Assembly: GCA_015767405.1 (NCBI GenBank)
Contig: JADWMG010000012.1
Location: 1-37,655, forward strand
From: Actinomycetota bacterium
GTDB lineage: Bacteria; Actinomycetota; Acidimicrobiia; Acidimicrobiales; Ilumatobacteraceae
Length of the DNA: 37,655 bases
Reading direction: 5' to 3'
In this document: positions 30,177-37,655 of the stretch, one piece after another
Layout: each line of letters opens with the position of its first letter
Position numbering within the stretch: the stretch's first letter is position 1
Translations under genes and position numbers: made by a program
Notes under the pieces: model-generated
Seen by the model: only the letters and a program-made list of their open reading frames with translations
Told to the model about the DNA's origin: nothing
The model's database searches: none

Positions 30177-31259
30177 GTGATAGTTCAGCACCTCGAGCTC
30201 ATCGACTTTCGAAACTATGTTTCGGGCTCATTCGATTTGACTGCCGGAACGACGGCGATCATTGGTGATAACGGGCAGGGGAAGACGAATCTGGCTGAGG
30301 CTCTTGCCTATCTCTCGACGCTGACCAGCTTCCGCGGAGCGCCAAACGACGCACTGGTGCGGGTGGGGGCTGACCGCGCGATCATCCGCGCGACCGTTCG
30401 TCATGACGACGGGCGAGAGACATTGATCGAGGCTGAACTATCCGCCGTGGGTCGTAACCGCGTACAGGTCAACAGGCAGCCTCTCAGTCGCGCTCGAGAT
30501 CTTCTCGGTTCGGTTCGCGTCAGTGTTTTTTCGCCAGATGACCTCACGCTGGTGAAGGGCAGCCCCAGTGAGCGTCGTCGGTTCATGGACGACACGCTTG
30601 TCGCGCTGGCAACCAAGTACGACGCCGTGCGACTTGAAATCCAGCGGATTCTCCGTCAGCGCAACTCGCTGCTGAAACAAGCTGGGGGCAGGCTCACAGA
30701 TGAAGTGGAGGTAACGCTTGACGTATGGGATGCAAAGTTTGCCGAGGTAGCCGATCAATTCGGATATGCGAGAGCAACTTTGATCGCGCGGTTGACACCG
30801 ATGGTCGTCGAGGCGTACGAGCAACTCGCCGGTACGGCTACGCCCCTCGATCTTCGCTATGAACCGCAGTGGCGGCACCAGGGGCTGGCTGCAGCGCTCG
30901 CGGAGTCGCGGTCTCTCGATATTAGACGGGGAGTCTCGACTGTAGGACCGCATCGCGACGAGCTCGAACTGTGGATCAACGGGCTACCTAGTCGTACGCA
31001 CGCCTCGCAGGGGGAGCAGAGGACGTTGGCACTCTCATTGCGTCTGGCAGCTCATCGACTTGTGACTGACCGAACAGGTTCCGCCCCGGTACTCGTACTC
31101 GACGACGTCTTGTCCGAACTCGACGACACTCGCGCGACTGCACTGTTGGGACACTTTCCTGCTGGTCAGGTGGTGATCACAACTGCACTCGAGCTTCCGT
31201 TGCCAGCGCGACCAGATCACATCATCCGCGTACGTGCCGGGCAGATCCTCGACACCTGA
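30177..31259 (+). CDS. recF: DNA replication and repair protein RecF
   Basis: 360 residues from GTG 30177; VIVQHLELIDFRNY is the true family N-terminus, so the open frame further upstream is not counted. Walker A is GDNGQGKTNLAEAL, the ABC signature region is ASQGEQRTLALSLRLA, and Walker B is PVLVLDDVLSELD. It loads RecA at single-strand gaps. Confidence 0.96.
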   Translation: MIVQHLELIDFRNYVSGSFDLTAGTTAIIGDNGQGKTNLAEALAYLSTLTSFRGAPNDALVRVGADRAIIRATVRHDDGRETLIEAELSAVGRNRVQVNRQPLSRARDLLGSVRVSVFSPDDLTLVKGSPSERRRFMDDTLVALATKYDAVRLEIQRILRQRNSLLKQAGGRLTDEVEVTLDVWDAKFAEVADQFGYARATLIARLTPMVVEAYEQLAGTATPLDLRYEPQWRHQGLAAALAESRSLDIRRGVSTVGPHRDELELWINGLPSRTHASQGEQRTLALSLRLAAHRLVTDRTGSAPVLVLDDVLSELDDTRATALLGHFPAGQVVITTALELPLPARPDHIIRVRAGQILDT

Positions 31260-31261
31260 GC

Positions 31262-31597
31262 GTGGCCGGTGCCGACCGGCTGGCAACTACGATCATCGAG
31301 GTGAACGATCCTGTTCCAATTACCGCATCACTCGATTCGATCATGAGATCGCTTCGCGGTACCGATCGCATTCAGATCGGCGGTGTATTCGGACGTTGGT
31401 CTGATGCTGTCGGTGAAAACGTGGCCGCACATGTCAGGCCGGTCCGACTCGATCAGGGGGTCCTGACGGTCGAGGCCGACGACCCTGCGTGGGCGACTCA
31501 AGTGAAGTTTCTCTCCGGAACTATCACGACTCGTCTCGCTGAAGTAGCGAACGTGGAAATCGAGCGGATCGAGGTCCGCGTTGCACGTCCTGGCTGA
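31262..31597 (+). CDS. DUF721 (DciA-like) protein
   Basis: A 111-residue protein from GTG 31262, two bases after the recF stop. The DUF721 core is FGRWSDAVGENVAAHVRPVRLDQGVLTVEADDPAWATQVKFL, with short flanks. DciA, the founding functional member, loads DnaB in bacteria lacking DnaC/DnaI; actinobacterial DUF721 proteins between recF and gyrB are thought to do the same. This protein is a plausible loader for the dnaB seen in this window. Confidence 0.88.
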   Translation: MAGADRLATTIIEVNDPVPITASLDSIMRSLRGTDRIQIGGVFGRWSDAVGENVAAHVRPVRLDQGVLTVEADDPAWATQVKFLSGTITTRLAEVANVEIERIEVRVARPG

Positions 31598-31826
31598 GGA
31601 TTCTGGAGCCACTATTTCGGGCATACCCTCCCCATCACCGTGACACCCCGCTGGTAGGCTGGAACGCACTCGCGAAACAGTGTGAGAACCGGTTCGACGC
31701 CCGAAAATCAACCGCAAACCGCCTACCAAATCCACGTCGGACAACACGGCTTGCTCTGCTGATCGCCCCGCCAAAACGTGCCCTCGTTCGGGTACGCCGC
31801 CAGAGATCGAAAATACTGAGGTACGA

Positions 31827-33866
31827 GTGTCCAACGACACCGCAGCATCAACGCCGGCTGCTCCGGAGAACAACCCGAAGCCCGGTTCGAAAGTCAACAA
31901 ATCAACTACGAAAATGGCGGCTTCGTCGACTTCGACCGCGAACTACGACGCCAAGGCGATTCAGGTTCTCGAGGGGCTCGATCCTGTCCGCAAGCGGCCG
32001 GGCATGTACATCGGTTCCACCGGTCTACAGGGCCTGCATCACCTGATCTGGGAAGTCGTCGACAACTCGGTCGACGAAGCAATGGCTGGTCATTGCACAC
32101 GCATCGGAGTCACCATGCTTGCCGAGGGAGGTTGCAAGGTCGAAGACAACGGTCGTGGTGTCCCTGTCGACCCATTCACAAAGGGTGAGCACAAGGGAAA
32201 GAGCGCCGCCGAAGTCGTACTCACCGTGCTTCACGCCGGCGGCAAATTCGGTGGTGAGGGCTACAAGGTGTCCGGCGGTCTCCACGGAGTCGGAGTCTCC
32301 GTCGTCAATGCGCTCTCTGAGCGTCTGACGATCGAGGTCGACAGGGGCGGAAAGCGTTACCGTCAGGAGTACGCAAAGGGCGGTAAGCCACAAGGCAAAA
32401 TGGTCGTGGCCGGCGACACTCCGGGTCGTGGACGCAAGACCGGGACAACGATTACGTTCTGGCCCGATCCGACCGTTTTTGCCGCTGAGGGCGTGGAGTT
32501 CGTGGCACGCACCGTTCTCGAGCGTCTGCAGACCATGGCATTTCTCAACAAGGGGCTCGAGATCGTCTTCAAAGACGAGCGTGAGGGGCGCGAACAAGAG
32601 ATTGCATACCAGTACAAGGGTGGCATCATCGACTTCGTCAAGCATCTGAATGCAGCCAAAGAGCCACTGTTTTCAAAGGTCTGCCAATTCGAAGACGAAG
32701 ACAGCGATGGTCAAATGCTCGATATCGCGATGCAGTGGAACACGGGCTATCACGAGGGGATCCACGGCTATGCGAACGGCATTTCCACTACCGAAGGTGG
32801 GATGCACATCGAAGGTTTCAAAACGGCGCTGACGTCAGTGGTCAACAAGTACGCGCGGGCGAAAAACATTCTCAAGGAAAGAGACCCCAATCTCACCGGT
32901 GAAGACATCCGTGAGGGCCTTACCGCGATCGTGTCCGTCAAACTGCGTGAGCCTCAGTTCGAAGGCCAGACAAAGGCGAAGCTCGGCAATGTTCCGATGC
33001 GTTCATTTGTGCAGAAGGACACCAACGAACGTATGGCCGAGTGGCTCGAGGAGAATCCATCCGAGGCCAACAAGATGGTCAAGAAGAGTCTTGCCGCAGC
33101 ACAGGCTCGAGTTGCCGCGAAGAATGCGCGCAATGCGATCAGACGCAAGACGGCTCTGTCTGGAGCAGGAATGCCTGACAAATTGAAAGACTGTTCGTCT
33201 CGGAGCGCAGAAGAGTCCGAACTCTTCATCGTCGAAGGTGACTCAGCCGGAGGTACGGCGGTCGATGCCCGCGATCCGCGGACGCAAGCGATCCTGCCGA
33301 TTCGCGGCAAGATCCTCAATGTTGAACGCGCGCGCATCGACAAAATGCTCAAGAACAACGAGATCCAGGCTCTGATCATGGCGATCGGTGCGGGTGTCGG
33401 CGACGAGTTCGACGTCGAGAAATGCCGTTACCACAAGGTGATCGCTCTCGCCGACGCCGATGTCGATGGCAGCCATATCCGTACGTTGCTGCTCACGTTC
33501 TTCTTCCGCCAGATGCGCGAAATGGTCGAGGCAGGCTTCTGCTACATAGCGCAGCCACCGCTGTACTCCACTGAGGTCGGCAAAGAGAAGGTCTACCTCA
33601 AAGATGATCTGGCTAAAGACGCGTTCGTCGCCGAGCGACCAAATCACAAAAAGCAATTCCAACGCCTCAAGGGTCTTGGTGAAATGGACTGGCAAGAGCT
33701 TCGCGATACGACGATGCTTGCTTCATCGCGGACACTGCTACAGGTGAGCGTCGACGAGGCAGCCCTTGCAGACGAGGTCACCTCGGTGCTCATGGGTGAC
33801 GATGTCGCGAGCCGTCGCGAGTTCATCGTCACCAACGCCCGTGACGTTCGCAATCTCGATTTCTGA
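31827..33866 (+). CDS. gyrB: DNA gyrase subunit B
   Basis: 679 residues from GTG 31827 (GAGG upstream). A low-complexity N-terminal lead of about 38 residues precedes YDAKAIQVLEGLDPVRKRPGMYIG. The GHKL ATPase motifs are EVVDNSVDEAMAGH, VEDNGRGVPVD and VSGGLHGVGVSVVNALS. The TOPRIM domain is FIVEGDSAGGTA and DADVDGSHIRTLLLTFFFR, and the C-terminus (RRFQRLKGLGEMD-like, here FQRLKGLGEMDWQEL) is intact. An internal ATG (31914) could start a version without most of the lead. The 229-bp upstream gap (31598-31826) shows only a GAACCGGTTC palindrome at 31686-31695. Confidence 0.97.
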   Translation: MSNDTAASTPAAPENNPKPGSKVNKSTTKMAASSTSTANYDAKAIQVLEGLDPVRKRPGMYIGSTGLQGLHHLIWEVVDNSVDEAMAGHCTRIGVTMLAEGGCKVEDNGRGVPVDPFTKGEHKGKSAAEVVLTVLHAGGKFGGEGYKVSGGLHGVGVSVVNALSERLTIEVDRGGKRYRQEYAKGGKPQGKMVVAGDTPGRGRKTGTTITFWPDPTVFAAEGVEFVARTVLERLQTMAFLNKGLEIVFKDEREGREQEIAYQYKGGIIDFVKHLNAAKEPLFSKVCQFEDEDSDGQMLDIAMQWNTGYHEGIHGYANGISTTEGGMHIEGFKTALTSVVNKYARAKNILKERDPNLTGEDIREGLTAIVSVKLREPQFEGQTKAKLGNVPMRSFVQKDTNERMAEWLEENPSEANKMVKKSLAAAQARVAAKNARNAIRRKTALSGAGMPDKLKDCSSRSAEESELFIVEGDSAGGTAVDARDPRTQAILPIRGKILNVERARIDKMLKNNEIQALIMAIGAGVGDEFDVEKCRYHKVIALADADVDGSHIRTLLLTFFFRQMREMVEAGFCYIAQPPLYSTEVGKEKVYLKDDLAKDAFVAERPNHKKQFQRLKGLGEMDWQELRDTTMLASSRTLLQVSVDEAALADEVTSVLMGDDVASRREFIVTNARDVRNLDF

Positions 33867-33918
33867 GATGCCCACCTCAATAACTCTGACACCCCGATCA
33901 AACTGACTTGGATCACGC

Positions 33919-36369
33919 ATGACTGACACCAACGACACCACACCGCCCGACGAACCAATCCAACCCATCTCGTTGCATGACGAGATGGAGAACTCGTTCC
34001 TCGAATACGCGATGTCGGTCATCATGTCGCGCGCCCTGCCCGACGTTCGTGACGGCCTAAAGCCGGTACACCGCCGGATCATCTGGGACATGGAAGACCA
34101 GGGCTTTCGCCCTGATCGTGGGCACGTCAAGTGTGCCCGCGTAACTGGCGACACGATGGCGCGCTTTCACCCTCACGGCGACAGTGCGATCTACGATGCT
34201 CTCGTTCGCATGGCGCAGCCGTTCTCGCTTCGCCACCCGTTGATCGACTTCCACGGCAACTACGGCTCACCCGACTTCGGTCCGGCTGCCTCGCGATACA
34301 CCGAGTGCCGCCTCGATCCGTTGGCGATGCAACTGCTTGCCGACATCGACGAAGACACCGTCGACATGATCCCCAACTACGACGGCACAACTGAGGAGCC
34401 GATTGTTCTTCCGGCGCGGTTCCCCAATTTGCTCGTCAACGGCAGCCAGGGGATTGCCGTTGGAATGGCGACCAACATTCCGCCGCACAATCTCGGCGAA
34501 GTGATTGACGCTGTTATCCATGTCATCAGCAACCCCGATGCCACCTCCGATGACCTGATGGAGTTCGTTAAGGGTCCGGATTTTCCGACCGGAGCAAGCA
34601 TTCTTGGCCGTGCCGGGATCATGGACGCCTATCGCACGGGGCGTGGCTCAGTGAAGATGCGGGCGACGGCAACTATCGAAGAGGGCAAGAACGGGCGGAT
34701 GGAGATCATCGTCACCGCATTGCCGTATCAAACCAGCTGTTCCGCGATTGCTTCGCGAATCCAAGACCTGGTCGACAGTGGGAACCTCGACGGGATTGCC
34801 GATGTCAACGACGCTTCATCGGGCGGCAAGACCGAGCTGATCATCACGCTCAAGCGAGACGCAAACGCCAACGTCGTCAAGAACAACCTGTTCAAGATGA
34901 CGCAGTTGCAGTCGACTTTCTCGATCAACATGGTGGCTCTGGTCGACAGCGTGCCGCGCCAGATCAATCTCCGTGACGCGATCGTCGCTTACGTCAAGCA
35001 TCAGCGCGAGGTCATCACCCGGCGCTCCAAATTCCGCCTGGCCAAGGCAAAGCGCCGCGAACACATCCTCGAAGGACGCATCAAGGCGCTCGACGTCATC
35101 GACGAGATCATTACCCTGATCCGCGCCAGTGACGACGCTGCCGCGGCTCGAGTTGGTTTGATGACAGCCCCATATGAGTTCAGCGAGCTTCAAGCCAACG
35201 ATATTCTTGACATGCAGTTGCGTCAACTCACCCGACTTTCGCGTATAGACCTCGACGCCGAACTAGCCGACATTCAAGGCGCGATTGTCGATCTGCAAGA
35301 GATCCTCGACAGCCCTGAGCGTCTCAATTCGGTAATCCTCGAAGAGATCTCCGCGATCAAGGAAGAGTTTGCCACACCGCGGGTTTGCGAAATCACATAC
35401 GACGACGGTGAAATGTCGATCGAAGATCTTGTCGACGACAAAGAGCTGGTCATAGTGATGACGCAAGCTCAATACGTCAAAGCCGTACAGGCTGATTCGT
35501 TCAAGACTCAGGGCCGTGGTGGGCGCGGAGTGTCGGGCGGCAAGCTCAAGGTCGACGACATCGTGCGTCATGTCATCTTCACGACTGCTCACGCGCACTT
35601 ACTGTTCTTCTCCAATCGAGGCAAGGTTTACCGTCTCCGGGCATTGGAGATTCCAGAGCGCGAGCGAACTGCAAAGGGCATGCCCATCGTTAATCTGCTT
35701 CCGCTCCAGCCGGGCGAGCACATCCAGGCGATCATCGACACCCGCGACTTCGCTGGCGAGCGATTCCTGTTCTTCGCTACGAGGAATGGCACAGTCAAGA
35801 AGACGGCCTTCGATGCGTACGACTCGAGCCGTCGGGATGGTCTGATTGCCATCAACCTGCGCGGTGACGACGAGTTGGTTCGAGTGATCGAAACGAGTGG
35901 TAGCGATCACATCTTCATGGTCAGTAAGGGTGGAATGACCATTCGCTTCGACGAGGGCAACGTCCGCCCGATGGGTCGCACGGCCGGTGGCGTTCGTGGA
36001 ATGAAGCTCAAGTCGGGCGATGATCGTGTTGTTTCTGTCGATGTTGCCCGTGACGACACGGCGATATTGCTCATGACCGAAGCCGGCTACGGCAAGCGCA
36101 CTCAACTCGACAAGTTCAACGTGCAGGGTCGCGGCGGCCAGGGCGTGCGCGGTATCAAACTCACAGGTAAGAAGGGTGAGGTTGTGGCTGCGTTCATGGT
36201 CGGCCTCGACGATGAGATTGTCGCCGTGTCCAAGAGTGGGGTCACGATCAGGATGGAAGTTCGTGGCATCTCTTCGCAGGGTCGGACCGCAACTGGCGTT
36301 CGCATCATGAACATGGACGATGGTGACATCGTCGGGTCGGTGGCACCGATCCTCTCCACTGACGACTAA
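33919..36369 (+). CDS. gyrA: DNA gyrase subunit A
   Basis: 816 residues. The N-terminal winged-helix/tower part begins with LHDEMENSFLEYAMSVIMSRALPDVRDGLKPVHRR. The quinolone-determining region reads HPHGDSAIYD, with Ser89 and Asp93 at the positions mutated in resistant strains, so it is wild type. The catalytic tyrosine is Tyr127 in AASRYTE. The C-terminal beta-pinwheel has a GyrA-box-like QGRGGRGVSGGKL and repeated blades. No intein is present. Confidence 0.97.
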   Translation: MTDTNDTTPPDEPIQPISLHDEMENSFLEYAMSVIMSRALPDVRDGLKPVHRRIIWDMEDQGFRPDRGHVKCARVTGDTMARFHPHGDSAIYDALVRMAQPFSLRHPLIDFHGNYGSPDFGPAASRYTECRLDPLAMQLLADIDEDTVDMIPNYDGTTEEPIVLPARFPNLLVNGSQGIAVGMATNIPPHNLGEVIDAVIHVISNPDATSDDLMEFVKGPDFPTGASILGRAGIMDAYRTGRGSVKMRATATIEEGKNGRMEIIVTALPYQTSCSAIASRIQDLVDSGNLDGIADVNDASSGGKTELIITLKRDANANVVKNNLFKMTQLQSTFSINMVALVDSVPRQINLRDAIVAYVKHQREVITRRSKFRLAKAKRREHILEGRIKALDVIDEIITLIRASDDAAAARVGLMTAPYEFSELQANDILDMQLRQLTRLSRIDLDAELADIQGAIVDLQEILDSPERLNSVILEEISAIKEEFATPRVCEITYDDGEMSIEDLVDDKELVIVMTQAQYVKAVQADSFKTQGRGGRGVSGGKLKVDDIVRHVIFTTAHAHLLFFSNRGKVYRLRALEIPERERTAKGMPIVNLLPLQPGEHIQAIIDTRDFAGERFLFFATRNGTVKKTAFDAYDSSRRDGLIAINLRGDDELVRVIETSGSDHIFMVSKGGMTIRFDEGNVRPMGRTAGGVRGMKLKSGDDRVVSVDVARDDTAILLMTEAGYGKRTQLDKFNVQGRGGQGVRGIKLTGKKGEVVAAFMVGLDDEIVAVSKSGVTIRMEVRGISSQGRTATGVRIMNMDDGDIVGSVAPILSTDD

Positions 36370-36408
36370 CTCCAACTGAGAAATCCCTTGCGCTCTTTGC
36401 GCCTGCTC

Positions 36409-36424
36409 GCGATCTCCAGATCGC
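36409..36424 (+). terminator. Short hairpin after gyrA
   Basis: GCGATCT and AGATCGC are perfect complements separated by CC, 40 bp after the gyrA stop and before the TadG-like gene. There is no T-run. It could be a weak terminator or simply mark an mRNA end. Confidence 0.35.
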
Positions 36425-36451
36425 CTTCATGTCAACAGATGGAGGCTTCAT

Positions 36452-36787
36452 ATGCGTACAACACACCCTCAACCAATGCGCGATCGCGGTCAAGCGGCTG
36501 TGCTCGTTGTCATCATCGGAGCAACATTGTTCGTGCTTATGATGACTGCCCTTTCGAGCCTGGGAAGTCGCGTTCTTGATCGAGTGCAGGCGCAGACGGC
36601 TGCTGATGCAGCCGCACTTGCTTCCCTCGACGGAGGTCGCCAGACAGCTGATCAGATTGCACGTACGTACGGCGCGATCGTGATCTCGTGGTGGCGAGGG
36701 CCTGGCCCAGACGAAGTATCGGTCGTCGTTCGTGTGGGTGACTCGACAGCGACCGCGCGAGCGACCGACGGACTTGAAAGAGATTGA
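36452..36787 (+). CDS. TadE/TadG-like small membrane protein
   Basis: A 111-residue protein with GGAGG six bases before ATG 36452. After a short basic N-terminus, RDRGQAAVLVVIIGATLFVLMMTALSS combines a pilin-like cleavage/processing context (G-Q-A before a hydrophobic helix) with one membrane helix. AQTAADAAALASLDGG follows, the usual 'AD-A-AL' motif of TadG/TadE-like Flp pilus proteins. A C-terminal 40-residue beta-like part follows. No other tad genes are in the window. Confidence 0.72.
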   Translation: MRTTHPQPMRDRGQAAVLVVIIGATLFVLMMTALSSLGSRVLDRVQAQTAADAAALASLDGGRQTADQIARTYGAIVISWWRGPGPDEVSVVVRVGDSTATARATDGLERD

Positions 36788-36829
36788 CAATGGCCGTGAG
36801 GACACCTTGACCGGACGTTGAGGAGCGCT

Positions 36830-37354
36830 ATGCGTACACTGAGCCGGGTGAGCCAGACTGATCGCGCCCTTGATGACGTTGGGGTTGGTGATGTGCTCGC
36901 GGAGTATGAGGATTCCGACGATGAATCAGGCGACGAGTCCGATGACCGACTCTTGGACACAATTGGTTCCTATGTAGACGGCGAAGATGTGTCAGAGGCT
37001 GATGACGACGGTGTCGATGAGCCCGATGATGATCGGTCAGATTCGGCCGAAGATCCTGACGCGAGCGAAGACGACCTGAGCGTCTCTGAGAGCGACACGG
37101 ACGACGAAGAGTACGAGTTGCCAGAAATTGTGATGGCGACTGAAGCCCAATCGTGGAGATGGCTCCACAAGACGACACCACTTCCGCACGTCGCCGACCT
37201 CGGCGATCACCCGAATACGATCCTGCACCCGTACCGATTCCCGCCGATGTTCCCCGGATTCTCGGACGGAAACCTCGCGTTCGTCGGGTCACCCGTGTCG
37301 TTCGTCATGTTGATCCGTGGAGTGTCTTCAAGATCGCGGCGATTGCCTTTCTAG
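36830..37354 (+). CDS. Acidic low-complexity open frame, possibly the N-terminal part of the DUF3566 protein
   Basis: From ATG 36830 (AGGAG five bases upstream) the frame begins MRTLSRVSQTDRALDDV. A strongly acidic region (EDSDDESGDESDD, DEPDDDRSDSAEDPDASEDD and similar) runs to about EELPEIVMATEA-like sequence near 37140. Other frames have stops here, so this frame is the likely coding one. After about 37145 its residues look random, while the frame one base back encodes the DUF3566 protein. Either this is a separate gene ending at 37354, overlapping the next, or the real protein is acidic N-terminus plus DUF3566 joined across a frameshift. Confidence 0.45.
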   Translation: MRTLSRVSQTDRALDDVGVGDVLAEYEDSDDESGDESDDRLLDTIGSYVDGEDVSEADDDGVDEPDDDRSDSAEDPDASEDDLSVSESDTDDEEYELPEIVMATEAQSWRWLHKTTPLPHVADLGDHPNTILHPYRFPPMFPGFSDGNLAFVGSPVSFVMLIRGVSSRSRRLPF

Positions 37355-37655
37355 TGCTCTACCTAATTGTGATGACAGCGGGGGTCTTGCTGTGGAACGT
37401 CGCCTACGCAACCGGCACGATTGACAACATCGAACGGTTCTTTGAATCGTTCGGCTGGTCGTCCTTCGAGTTCAACGGCGGCGAGATCTACCACAGTGGG
37501 TGGATCGGCGGGCTGTTCCTCGTTATTGGTTTCACGGGACTGGCGGTTCTGGCAGCAACGCTCTTCAATCTGATCACCGATTTGGTTGGCGGCATGCGGT
37601 TCACGGTTCTCGAAGAAGAGGTCGTCGAAACGCGTACCTCACCGATGCGCCGCTT
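37159..37655 (+). CDS. DUF3566 membrane protein (3' end beyond window)
   Basis: The frame opens after a TGA at 37141; GTG 37153 or ATG 37159 could start it. A basic, Pro-rich lead (ARRRPRRSPEYDPAPVPIP, GRKPRVRRVTRVVRHV) precedes VDPWSVFKIAAIAFLVLYLI, the DUF3566 hallmark. Next come WNVAYATGTIDNIERFFESF, a second membrane helix LFLVIGFTGLAVLAATLFNL, and ITDLVGGMRFTVLEE. DUF3566 proteins downstream of gyrA (Rv0007-like) are an actinobacterial marker; their function is unknown. The gene lacks only the last residues, judging by family plan. Confidence 0.85.
   Translation, partial: MAPQDDTTSARRRPRRSPEYDPAPVPIPADVPRILGRKPRVRRVTRVVRHVDPWSVFKIAAIAFLVLYLIVMTAGVLLWNVAYATGTIDNIERFFESFGWSSFEFNGGEIYHSGWIGGLFLVIGFTGLAVLAATLFNLITDLVGGMRFTVLEEEVVETRTSPMRR

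Noticed and set aside
31686-31695. GAACCGGTTC palindrome upstream of gyrB as a LexA/SOS box
   Set aside because: The spacing between GAAC and GTTC is two bases, not the four of the actinobacterial SOS box.
34141-34240. Possible quinolone-resistance change in gyrA
   Set aside because: The Ser and Asp at the key positions (HPHGDSAIYD) are the sensitive-type residues.
1713-36369. Inteins in dnaB, gyrA or gyrB
   Set aside because: All conserved motifs are uninterrupted and protein lengths are normal.
36828-37292. Minus-strand open frame of 154 residues opposite the acidic region
   Set aside because: Arg-rich, low-complexity composition is the expected mirror of the acidic plus-strand codons, and it has no recognisable motif.
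1-37655. tRNA, rRNA, CRISPR or insertion sequences
   Set aside because: No cloverleaf-like sequence, rRNA segment, direct-repeat array, transposase motif or terminal inverted repeats were found, including after gyrA where tRNA genes sometimes occur.

Overview
The window is a stretch of actinobacterial chromosome around the replication origin. The diagnostic gene order is parB-parA-rsmG-jag-yidC-yidD-rnpA-rpmH on the minus strand facing away from dnaA-dnaN-recF-DUF721-gyrB-gyrA on the plus strand. Two perfect parS palindromes and actinobacterial-type DnaA boxes (TTGTCCACA/TTATCCACA) support this. The moderate G+C content, the many GTG/TTG starts, the Thr/Pro-rich exported proteins and a Streptomyces-like left flank (pcnA followed by the rpsF-ssb-rpsR-rplI-dnaB block) suggest a deep-branching, non-mycolate actinomycete. 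Acidimicrobiia (Ilumatobacter-like) is my best guess; this is inference, not proof. I see no mobile elements, CRISPR arrays, rRNA or tRNA genes.

Layout, left to right. 1-1659: a divergent pair of PLP enzymes, a cysteine-desulfurase-like class V aminotransferase cut by the window edge and a D-threonine-aldolase-like enzyme, with a 12-bp inverted repeat between them. 1713-6301 (minus): dnaB, rplI, rpsR (with an unusual 65-residue tail), ssb, rpsF, a DUF192 lipoprotein and a DUF5318 protein; four DnaA-box-like sites lie in front of dnaB. 6317-11015: a small methyltransferase, a membrane PAS-GGDEF-EAL protein, and the CCA-adding enzyme. 10961-21280 (plus): the cell-envelope/redox cluster, consisting of a GNAT acetyltransferase, a DUF6049-like exported protein split by an apparent frameshift, a DegV protein, a transmembrane Ser/Thr kinase with a discoidin-like extracellular domain, SigM-type ECF sigma factor, its membrane anti-sigma, a small membrane protein, thioredoxin reductase, thioredoxin, and a CwlM-like catalytically dead amidase. 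21511-26952 (minus): partition and membrane-insertion genes. 27153-37655 (plus): the dnaA regulatory region, dnaA, candidate oriC, dnaN, recF, DUF721, gyrB, gyrA, a TadG-like small protein, and a DUF3566 membrane protein cut by the window end.

The most unusual points are in the envelope cluster. murJ, which normally lies between the DUF6049 gene and sigM, is absent. The kinase plus discoidin-like module, which in Mycobacterium tuberculosis is fused to the C-terminus of MurJ (Rv3910), stands alone here, and its kinase motifs are intact. Two genes in this cluster (sigM and cwlM) have no ATG/GTG/TTG able to give a full-length protein. Both have a CTG overlapping the upstream stop codon as CTGA. 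Elsewhere in the window the same four-base overlap occurs as ATGA, GTGA (twice) and TTGA, which suggests a general termination-reinitiation mode that tolerates any first base. The linked set of kinase, sigma/anti-sigma, thioredoxin pair and pseudo-amidase looks like one envelope-stress control unit.
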